The position numbers were made by a program, and so were the translations under genes. Positions 57,574 through 64,000 of a stretch of 64,000 nt of DNA are shown here, in pieces. The stretch's first letter is position 1. The number at the start of each line of letters is the position of its first letter. The notes under the pieces are model-generated. The model was not told the origin of the DNA and searched no databases. It saw only the letters and a program-made list of their open reading frames with translations. Source of the stretch: Pseudomonas sp. B21-048 (GTDB taxonomy: Bacteria > Pseudomonadota > Gammaproteobacteria > Pseudomonadales > Pseudomonadaceae); assembly GCF_024748615.1 (NCBI RefSeq), contig NZ_CP087168.1, positions 5,208,001-5,272,000 of the forward strand, in the 5' to 3' direction.

Positions 57574-59439
57574 ATGTCCTTTGCTTCCCTCGGTCTCTCC
57601 GAGGCTTTAGTCCGCGCCATCGAGGCAGCGGGCTATACCGAGCCTACTCCGGTGCAACAGCGGGCCATTCCCGCCGTGTTGCAAGGTCGCGACCTGATGG
57701 TTGCAGCGCAGACAGGTACTGGTAAAACCGGCGGCTTCGCCCTTCCGATTCTGGAGCGGTTGTTTCCCAACGGTCACCCGGACAAATCCCAGCGTCACGG
57801 CCCGCGCCAACCACGCGTCCTGGTCCTGACTCCAACCCGCGAACTCGCGGCCCAGGTACACGAGAGCTTCAAGGTCTATGCTCGCGACTTGAAGTTCGTC
57901 AGCGCCTGCATCTTCGGTGGCGTCGGCATGAACCCCCAGGTTCAGGCGATGTCCCGTGGTGTCGACGTGCTGGTGGCTTGCCCCGGTCGCCTGCTCGACC
58001 TCGCCGGCCAAGGCAGCGTCGACCTGTCCCACGTGGAAATCCTCGTGCTGGATGAAGCCGATCGCATGCTCGACATGGGCTTTGTCCATGACGTGAAAAA
58101 GGTTCTGGCCCGTCTGCCAGCCAAACGCCAGAACCTGTTGTTCTCGGCGACTTTTTCCAAAGACATCACCGATCTTGCCGGCAAGCTCCTGCACAACCCG
58201 GAACGCATTGAAGTCACGCCGCCGAACACCACGGTCGAGCGGATCGAACAGCGCGTATTCCGCCTGGCTGCCAGCCATAAGCGCTCGTTGCTCGCGCACC
58301 TGATCACTGCCGGCGCCTGGGAACAGGTGTTGGTGTTCACCCGAACCAAGCATGGCGCCAACCGCCTGGCCGAGTACCTGGACAAACACGGCCTCACCGC
58401 CGTCGCCATCCACGGTAACAAGAGCCAGAACGCCCGCACCAAAGCCCTGGCCGACTTCAAGGCCGGTGAAGTGCGCATCCTGGTCGCCACCGACATCGCC
58501 GCTCGCGGCCTGGACATCGATCAGTTGCCTCACGTGGTCAACTTCGAGCTGCCGAACGTCGACGAAGATTACGTGCACCGTATCGGTCGTACCGGCCGTG
58601 CCGGTCGTTCGGGTGAGGCGATCTCGCTGGTGGCTCCGGACGAAGAAAAGCTGCTGAAAAGCATCGAACGCATGACCAAGCAGAAAATCGCCGACGGCGA
58701 CCTGATGGGCTTCGATTCCAGCGCTGTGGAAGCCGAGAAACCGGAAGTTCGCGAGCGTCCGGATGTGCGTAACCCGCGCAACCCACGTGGCCCACGCGGC
58801 GACGGTCCGAACGGCAGCGGCGGTGGTGGCGGTCGTAAAGACAAAGGCAAGGACAAGGGCGGCAAGGAAAAACCTGCCACCACTGGCCGTGGCGATCGCC
58901 CGGCCCGCGAACACAAACCTCGCGAAGGCACCCCGGCCCGCGAGCAACAGCGTCCGGCACCTCGCGCCGCCGCTGACCGTGCTCCGGATGAGTTCCTGGA
59001 CGACGATGTCGATAACTTCGGTAACCGCGTCGACTACGTGCCTCAAGCCAAACCTGCTCAGGGCCGTGGCCGCCGTCCGGGCGCTCCGGCACAAGGCGCA
59101 GGTGCAGGTGCTCCGCGCACCAGTCAGCCACAAGGTCGCCAGAACGGTCCGCGCAGCAGCAGCGGCGCAACCACCGGCACTCCGCCGGCCAAGCGCAGCG
59201 GCCCACGCAATGGTGCGCCACGTGACGGCCAGGCCCGTCGCGAAGAGTCCCGCAACCGCCGCCCGGCCCGTGACGAACAACCTCGTTCGGAACCAGCCGT
59301 GCAGAACCCGCGTGGTCCGGCACCGAAGATCATTCACAAGGAGTCGAAAAGCGATCGCTTCCCGACACCTGAGCAACTGGATCAACTCCCAGGCCGTCCG
59401 CGCGGCGAAAAACCAGCCTTGCTGACTCGCAATCGCTGA
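57574..59439 (+). CDS. rhlE: DEAD-box RNA helicase RhlE
   Basis: A 621-residue helicase. The core (about 1-385) has the Q motif [22 protein letters not shown] (about 45), [11 protein letters not shown] (about 160), FSATFSK and [10 protein letters not shown] (about 335). The last 220 residues are a disordered tail rich in Arg, Pro and Gly, with [18 protein letters not shown] repeats, as in Pseudomonas RhlE proteins, where the tail binds RNA. A 222-base leader precedes ATG 57574, and TTATACT at 57360 may be its -10. AACAGGAT precedes the start. Confidence 0.92.
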   Translation: MSFASLGLSEALVRAIEAAGYTEPTPVQQRAIPAVLQGRDLMVAAQTGTGKTGGFALPILERLFPNGHPDKSQRHGPRQPRVLVLTPTRELAAQVHESFKVYARDLKFVSACIFGGVGMNPQVQAMSRGVDVLVACPGRLLDLAGQGSVDLSHVEILVLDEADRMLDMGFVHDVKKVLARLPAKRQNLLFSATFSKDITDLAGKLLHNPERIEVTPPNTTVERIEQRVFRLAASHKRSLLAHLITAGAWEQVLVFTRTKHGANRLAEYLDKHGLTAVAIHGNKSQNARTKALADFKAGEVRILVATDIAARGLDIDQLPHVVNFELPNVDEDYVHRIGRTGRAGRSGEAISLVAPDEEKLLKSIERMTKQKIADGDLMGFDSSAVEAEKPEVRERPDVRNPRNPRGPRGDGPNGSGGGGGRKDKGKDKGGKEKPATTGRGDRPAREHKPREGTPAREQQRPAPRAAADRAPDEFLDDDVDNFGNRVDYVPQAKPAQGRGRRPGAPAQGAGAGAPRTSQPQGRQNGPRSSSGATTGTPPAKRSGPRNGAPRDGQARREESRNRRPARDEQPRSEPAVQNPRGPAPKIIHKESKSDRFPTPEQLDQLPGRPRGEKPALLTRNR

Positions 59440-59455
59440 TTTATCGCTGATATGA

Positions 59456-59492
59456 AAAATGCCCCGGATCGCAAGATCAGGGGCATTTTTTA
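59456..59492. terminator. Bidirectional terminator between rhlE and yceI
   Basis: AAAAATGCCCC, a GGATCGCAAGATCA loop (itself GATC-paired) and GGGGCATTTTTT, with T runs on both strands, between converging genes. Confidence 0.9.
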
Positions 59493-59507
59493 TGGTCGGC
59501 GCGAAAG

Positions 59508-60101
59508 TTATTTCGCTTTCACACCTTCAAACGTCACGTACAGCTCAACAGCATCAGACGCTGGGCCCAGGTCTTTCTGCTTGCCGAAATCTGAACGCTT
59601 GATGCTGGTGGTGCCTTCAAAGCCAGCACGGTAGCCGCCCCACGGATCCTTGCCCTCACCCAGGAAGGTGGCTTTGACCACGATTGGCTTGGTCACACCC
59701 AGCAAGGTCAAGTTACCGGCTACGTCGGCGGTGTCTTTGCCAGCGGCGTTTTTGCCGGTGGATTTGACGCTGGTGGAAACGAACTTGGCGTCGGCGAATT
59801 TGCCCACGTTCAGGAAGTCACCGCTGGCGATATGCTTATCACGTTCGGCGTGGTTGGTGAACACGCTGGCGGTGCGCACATTGAACTCGATCTTGCTGTC
59901 TTCAGGTTTGGCAGCGTCGAAGCTGAACTTGCCGTCGATATCCTTGAAGGTACCAGTAATGTAGCTGTAACCCAGATGGCTGATCTTGAAGTCAACGAAG
60001 GCGTGCTGGCCTTCTTTGTCGACCACATAATCGGCCGCCATCACGTTAGCGGACAGTACAGCAGAACCGATTGCCAGAGCGGCGAGCGTCTTTTTCAACA
60101 T
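59508..60101 (-). CDS. yceI: YceI family periplasmic lipid-binding-like protein
   Basis: A 197-residue exported beta-barrel protein. The signal peptide ends at VMAAD (about 23), and the YceI domain begins [24 protein letters not shown], with [14 protein letters not shown] and [14 protein letters not shown] following. YceI proteins bind isoprenoid-like ligands. ATG 60101 is chosen for the signal peptide. The gene follows the cytochrome b561 gene on the same strand, 32 bases apart, a pairing common in proteobacteria. Confidence 0.9.
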   Translation of the reverse strand: MLKKTLAALAIGSAVLSANVMAADYVVDKEGQHAFVDFKISHLGYSYITGTFKDIDGKFSFDAAKPEDSKIEFNVRTASVFTNHAERDKHIASGDFLNVGKFADAKFVSTSVKSTGKNAAGKDTADVAGNLTLLGVTKPIVVKATFLGEGKDPWGGYRAGFEGTTSIKRSDFGKQKDLGPASDAVELYVTFEGVKAK

Positions 60102-60133
60102 GCTTTCTATTCCTTGGGAGTCGAGTTTGAACA

Positions 60134-60685
60134 TCAGGCTTTGCGTCCCAGCATTCGCGCCAGGGTCGCATCACGGTCAATAAAGTGGTGTTTCAATGCT
60201 GCCAACGCATGGAGGCCGGAAAAAATGACCAGCGCCCACGCCAGGTACAAATGGATCACACCCGCGGTATCTGCCTGGTCCGGTAGTCCGGAAACCAGCG
60301 CAGGAATTTCAAACAGGCCAAACACCGGGATCCCGACACCGTCTGCGGTGGAAATCAGGTAACCGGCAATCATCACGGCGAACAGACCGAGATACAGGAA
60401 GGCGTGGCCGAACACAGCGCCAAGACGCGTCATGCGGCTGTAACTCTGCAGGGGCGGCGGCGGTGGGCTGATGAAGCGCCACAACACCCGCAGCAACATG
60501 ACGGCGAATAACACCAGGCCAATGCTCTTGTGCAGATCCGGCGCATCTTTGCGCCACGAACTGTAGTAATCGAGACCGACCATCCACAGCCCTAGTGCGA
60601 ACAGGCCAAAGACCGCGAGCGCCACGCCCCAGTGCATGAAAATGCTGACCCCACCGTAGCGGGAAGAAGAGTTACGTAGCTGCAT
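60134..60685 (-). CDS. Cytochrome b561
   Basis: A 183-residue membrane di-haem protein with four spans. Histidines in [11 protein letters not shown] (about 18), [10 protein letters not shown] (about 50), and the pair in [25 protein letters not shown] (about 141-160) are the likely haem ligands. In bacteria these proteins move electrons between quinone and periplasmic acceptors. It is operonic with yceI downstream. Confidence 0.9.
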   Translation of the reverse strand: MQLRNSSSRYGGVSIFMHWGVALAVFGLFALGLWMVGLDYYSSWRKDAPDLHKSIGLVLFAVMLLRVLWRFISPPPPPLQSYSRMTRLGAVFGHAFLYLGLFAVMIAGYLISTADGVGIPVFGLFEIPALVSGLPDQADTAGVIHLYLAWALVIFSGLHALAALKHHFIDRDATLARMLGRKA

Positions 60686-60879
60686 TGCCCAAATCCTGTA
60701 AGAACTGCGCCCAAGACTATCGAGTTATCTATCGATTTAAAGCGGAAAATTTTGCTCTGAAATATCGAAAAATACGATACAGACCTTGGAGTCGAGACGT
60801 TAAGAGAGTGTTAACCCGATGAAAAATTTTCAGACGCCTCCCCTTTCTACCTGTCCAGCGGAGCTTACCGCTCGTCTGA

Positions 60880-60897
60880 ACTGTCATATCTGACAGT
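60880..60897. promoter_or_regulatory. 18-base near-palindrome (CT-N12-AG box), copy 2
   Basis: ACTGTCATATCTGACAGT has perfect 7-base arms around TATC. TATAAT follows at 60901-60906, only three bases later. It matches the box at 34272-34289 in 16 of 18 positions. It lies 72 bases upstream of the YVTN protein gene. Confidence 0.55.
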
Positions 60898-60900
60898 AGC

Positions 60901-60906
60901 TATAAT
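60901..60906 (+). promoter_or_regulatory. Consensus -10 element of the YVTN gene
   Basis: TATAAT directly after the 18-base box, and 63 bases before ATG 60969. No consensus -35 is present at 16-18 bases, which fits a promoter that depends on an activator or is blocked by a repressor at the box. Confidence 0.55.
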
Positions 60907-60968
60907 TGATGGTGGTTGATGGACTTTAGCTCGGGCGTTTGTCCGAGCGTCTGAACAGGAGTTCTATA

Positions 60969-61898
60969 ATGCGTCACGATTCAAGTTCATCACTGGTGGG
61001 AATGGACAATCAATCCATTTCGATACCTGTAGGAGAAGGACCCCGTGGGATAGCCATCAGCGAGGATGGATCACGGGTTTTCGTTTGCAATTACATTTCG
61101 GGCAATGTGTCAGTGATCAACACCCGGAACAGAAAAGTCATCCGCACCATCGCTGTCGAGCGTTATCCCCAAAGCATTGTTCTTGCCCATAGAGGGAAGA
61201 GAGCTTACGTGACCAACTACGGTTCAGGTTCGGTTTCCGTTATTGACACTAAAACTTACGACGTGGGCCACGTTACAGTGGGAAGGCATCCTTGGGGGAT
61301 TGTAGTCAGCCGGGACGGAAAGTATGTTTACGTCACCGTTCGACAAGGTAAAGAGTGGTTGGCAATTATTGATACCCGCACTTATGCGGTGAGCAGAGTT
61401 CTAGGATTACCCTCACCGTCCATCAGCGTGGATATCAGCCAGGACAATTCGCGTCTTTATATTTCCAGCACCAACTCTCCTGCCGGCCCGTATCAAGACG
61501 CACTCACGGTTATCAGCAGCAAGACTTTCGAAGTTCTCAATATCTTCCAGACCGAAAAATATCCCTCAGCGGTTACCGTCAGTCCCGACGGCAGAAAAGT
61601 GTATATCGTGTGTCTGGACGCTCGAAAACTGACCGTGCTGGACACGGGATCATCGAGCATCCGGCATTTCGACTTTGTGACTTGCGAAGGAAAAATAGTG
61701 TTCGGCGAGAAAAACGCTTATGCCGTTGATCAAGCCAAAAAAGAGGTCGTGGAAATTAATACCACCACGTATGGAATTATTCGCCGGGTTCCCATTCCCG
61801 GTGCTTTCGAACCATATGACATGGTGCTTGATCAACATAACCGTGCCTATATCAGCGACTATCAAAGCGACGAAGTACACAGTGTCGATCTAGCTTAG
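60969..61898 (+). CDS. YVTN-type beta-propeller protein, cytoplasmic
   Basis: A 309-residue protein made of about seven repeats of 40-45 residues, each with a pattern such as P-G-I-A-I-S-x-D-G-S-x-V-F-V (blades near 26, 67, 109, 152, 205, 250 and 285; RGIAISEDGSRVFVCNY, YVTNYGSGSVSVIDT). This is the YVTN/YncE seven-bladed fold. Unlike most relatives it has no signal peptide (MRHDSSSSLVG). CAGGAG precedes ATG 60969. Codon use is less GC-rich than that of neighbours. Function is unknown. Confidence 0.8.
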   Translation: MRHDSSSSLVGMDNQSISIPVGEGPRGIAISEDGSRVFVCNYISGNVSVINTRNRKVIRTIAVERYPQSIVLAHRGKRAYVTNYGSGSVSVIDTKTYDVGHVTVGRHPWGIVVSRDGKYVYVTVRQGKEWLAIIDTRTYAVSRVLGLPSPSISVDISQDNSRLYISSTNSPAGPYQDALTVISSKTFEVLNIFQTEKYPSAVTVSPDGRKVYIVCLDARKLTVLDTGSSSIRHFDFVTCEGKIVFGEKNAYAVDQAKKEVVEINTTTYGIIRRVPIPGAFEPYDMVLDQHNRAYISDYQSDEVHSVDLA

Positions 61899-61944
61899 CG
61901 TCATGCCCACAGCAACCCGCGTCGGGGCGATATACCCGTGGCAT

Positions 61945-61977
61945 AAAAAAAGCGCGGCATCACTGCCGCGCTTTTTT
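61945..61977. terminator. Bidirectional terminator between the YVTN and FAD oxidase genes
   Basis: AAAAAAAGCGCGGC-ATCACT-GCCGCGCTTTTTT, a strong stem with T runs on both strands between converging genes. Confidence 0.93.
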
Positions 61978-61988
61978 GATTCCAGGAC

Positions 61989-63845
61989 TTACTGCGTCTT
62001 GGTTTCAGTCGTCGCAGGGGTTTTCGCAGCCGTACTGACCGCTGGTTTCTTCGCTGGCTCAGTCTTTTTCCCCGCCGCCTTGACTGGCGCTTTTTTGGCG
62101 TCGGTTTTAGCAGCAGGCTTTTTCACAGGTGCTTTCTTCACCGGCTCGGCCTTCACCGGCACCGCTGGCTTCGGTGCCTCAACCGGCGCAGACACTGGGG
62201 CTGGCGCAGGTACCGGGACGGGTGCAGGAGCTACCGGGACCACGGGTTCCACCGCCTTGGCCGGGGTCTTGTCCGCGCCGCCGCCAAACATCCGCGAGAA
62301 GAAGCCAGGTTTCGATTCTTGCGCTATCGCTTCAACCTTGGCCGGCTCTGGCTTGTTGGCCGCTTTATCGGAAGAACCACCGAACAGATTGCTGAAGAAG
62401 TTGCCTTTCTTCGCCACTGCTGCGCCTGCCGCCGCTGCGGTCGCCGCCGGCACAACCTTCGCCGGTTCAAACGATTTGCCTGCCGCCAGGTCTTCTACCT
62501 GACTGGCTGCGCGCTGACCGGTGCGCAATGCGCCTTCCAGAGTGCCAGGGTACAAGGTGTCGGTGTGTTCGCCGGCAAAGGCTACACGTTGCAGCGGACG
62601 TTCCCACAAACGCCAGTACTTGCTCATCTGGCCCGGGCCGAAGGCCAGGTAAGCGCCGCCCATCGACGGGTCGGTGCTGTAGCGGCGGATTTCATAACCG
62701 GTGAACGAGCCACGCGCCTGCGGATAAAACGCGTGCAGACGAATCAGTACCTGATCGACCATCTGCTTGTCGCCAAAGGCCTGCATCAACCGTGCGTTGT
62801 CGCCGGAAATGTTGAGCACCACATTGGCGCCGCCCTTCAAGGCCGGCTCGATCCACAACATGCCCAGACCAGTGTTGCTGTAGATCTCCCCGGACATGCG
62901 CGCCTTGCTTTCCCACACAGGCGTCTTGAACTTCAGCATGATCTGGTCACGCCAGCCGTAGTTGGTGCCTTTGATGGCGCCCAGATGCTGGGCATCCAGC
63001 GCCGGGGTCATCTGGATCTTGTTCAGTGCGCGCAATGGCACGGCCAGCACTACGTAGTCCGCCTGATAGCCAACGCTGCCGACCTTGACGGTCACGCCAT
63101 CCTTGTCCTGAGTAATGGCCGAAACCGGGGAGCTGGTCTTGATGGTTTTCAGTTGTTTGACGAACGCCTGGGCCAGCACCTGGCTGCCGCCAGGCAGACG
63201 CGAGGCGCGAAGGTCACGGTCGGCAATGCCACGGTAGACGCGGCTCTGTTGTGCGAAGTACAGCAGCGACAGGCGCGAAGGTTCGTCATAGCGGGTACGA
63301 ATCTGCTGATTCACCAACTGACGCGCAGTGGTCGGCAGATTCAGACGATCGAGCCAGTTGGACACGTTGATCTGGTCCAGGGCAAACAGCGTGCTGTTGG
63401 CGGCCGGGTTTTGCGGGTCTTCGATCGAACGCGCCAGATCATCCAAAGTCTTTTCGTAGCGTTTCAGCGCTTCGGCAGTGGCTGGCTGTTTAGTCGCCAG
63501 ATCGGCGGCGGTGAAGTATTCACCATCGATCAGATAGCCTGGGGTGCGTACGAATTCAGGGGCTGGCGTGGTGGTCAGCTTGAACGTCGAGATGTACTTG
63601 TTCAGCACCGGCTGGGTCTTGTCGTTGCCGATCCACTCACTGGTGGCCATGCCGGAGCGACCGCCCAAAGTCGGTTTGGCTTCCAGCAGGGTGACCTGCC
63701 AGCCTTTGTTCTGCAGTTCGTACGCCGCGGTGAGGCCCGAAAGCCCGCCGCCGACCACGATCACCGTTTTATCCTTGGCCAGCGCCGAAACGCTGAACAG
63801 CCCCAACATCACCAGCGCACAGGCGCGCAGCCAACCAGCAGACAT
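61989..63845 (-). CDS. Exported FAD-dependent amine oxidase-like protein with a repeat tail
   Basis: A 618-residue protein (PA0421-type). A signal peptide (cut after SALAKD, about 23) is followed by the FAD motif VIVVGGGLSGLTAAYEL (about 29-45) and a flavin amine oxidase domain to about 470, ending GEHTDTLYPGTLEGALRTGQRAASQV. After that comes a tail of about 150 residues. Two copies of a short aromatic motif (NFFSNLFGG at about 482 and GFFSRMFGG at about 514) lie in it, followed by Ala-, Pro- and Lys-rich repeats. Export of a FAD protein with this tail is unusual. The substrate is unknown. Confidence 0.85.
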   Translation of the reverse strand: MSAGWLRACALVMLGLFSVSALAKDKTVIVVGGGLSGLTAAYELQNKGWQVTLLEAKPTLGGRSGMATSEWIGNDKTQPVLNKYISTFKLTTTPAPEFVRTPGYLIDGEYFTAADLATKQPATAEALKRYEKTLDDLARSIEDPQNPAANSTLFALDQINVSNWLDRLNLPTTARQLVNQQIRTRYDEPSRLSLLYFAQQSRVYRGIADRDLRASRLPGGSQVLAQAFVKQLKTIKTSSPVSAITQDKDGVTVKVGSVGYQADYVVLAVPLRALNKIQMTPALDAQHLGAIKGTNYGWRDQIMLKFKTPVWESKARMSGEIYSNTGLGMLWIEPALKGGANVVLNISGDNARLMQAFGDKQMVDQVLIRLHAFYPQARGSFTGYEIRRYSTDPSMGGAYLAFGPGQMSKYWRLWERPLQRVAFAGEHTDTLYPGTLEGALRTGQRAASQVEDLAAGKSFEPAKVVPAATAAAAGAAVAKKGNFFSNLFGGSSDKAANKPEPAKVEAIAQESKPGFFSRMFGGGADKTPAKAVEPVVPVAPAPVPVPAPAPVSAPVEAPKPAVPVKAEPVKKAPVKKPAAKTDAKKAPVKAAGKKTEPAKKPAVSTAAKTPATTETKTQ

Positions 63846-64000
63846 TCAGCGAACTCCGGAAATACACGAGGAAATAGCGGTTTTACGAGTCAGACGACTC
63901 AAAGAACCGCGAAGAATACGTCAGCCATCAAAAGGCCGCCAGCGACGTCTATCCACCTATACAAAGTAGCTCAATCGACACAATGGGTTGTCCCGATGAC
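63846..64000. other. Right-edge region without a recognised gene
   Basis: The last 155 bases contain the upstream region of the FAD oxidase gene and no frame I would call a gene. It probably carries that gene's promoter. Confidence 0.5.

Overview
The window reads as the chromosome of a Pseudomonas of the P. fluorescens group. It is GC-rich apart from one patch, and its gene blocks keep the order I know from P. aeruginosa PAO1: carnitine and choline catabolism (PA5389 to PA5372 order), fba-pgk-epd-tktA-sahR-metK (PA0555 to PA0546 order), and ahcY-metF-rhlE plus the yceI/cytochrome b561/FAD oxidase group (PA0432 to PA0421 order). Short palindromic repeats of several families fill most gaps, which is typical of this group.

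Layout. 1-5.2 kb: a carnitine operon (caiX, cdhC, cdhA, cdhB) with its divergent regulator cdhR, ending in a frameshifted stub that looks like a gamma-butyrobetaine hydroxylase start. 5.4-7.3 kb: a small unknown gene, an AAC(6')-like acetyltransferase and gbdR. 7.9-12.8 kb: serine dehydratase and the CbcXWV choline/betaine/carnitine importer. 12.9-17.8 kb: betIBA, beside a betT choline transporter reduced to its C-terminal part. 18-25 kb: a TldD/PmbA-like pair, mdtD, dbpA and a BaiN-type flavoprotein. 25-33 kb: a YccS-like membrane protein, a periplasmic binding protein, elaA, an HTH protein, a YgjP-like metalloprotease, a REC-PAS-GGDEF-EAL protein and a PL7 alginate lyase.

33-37.8 kb is the accessory patch. 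It holds a structured RNA leader in front of a frameshifted small gene, an unlisted 45-residue gene with its own terminator, two 816-bp RAYT elements, IS4 debris, and a duplicated block carrying an AT-rich orphan gene and the 3' end of fba. The second RAYT begins exactly where the duplicated fba fragment stops.

37.6-46.3 kb: central carbon genes, then sahR-metK behind a perfect 30-bp dyad. 46.5-53.6 kb: ligB, DUF1090, a cytochrome c' lipoprotein, mltA, a MAPEG protein, a DMT permease, a YfdC-like channel and a thioesterase. 53.7-56.3 kb: a SAH riboswitch, ahcY and metF. 56.5-64 kb: a binding protein, rhlE, yceI, cytochrome b561, a cytoplasmic YVTN propeller protein and a FAD oxidase with an unusual tail.

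How it fits together: carnitine is converted to glycine betaine by Cdh enzymes and choline by BetBA. Both are imported through the CbcWV permease with binding proteins CaiX and CbcX, and betaine breakdown (via GbdR) ends in glycine and serine, which the serine dehydratase deaminates. metK, ahcY and metF are SAM-cycle enzymes, and the first two carry different candidate SAH sensors (SahR and a riboswitch). The most novel-looking signals are the RAYT/fba duplication, a shared 18-bp box upstream of two unrelated orphan genes, the hairpin-rich leader, and the 45-residue gene.
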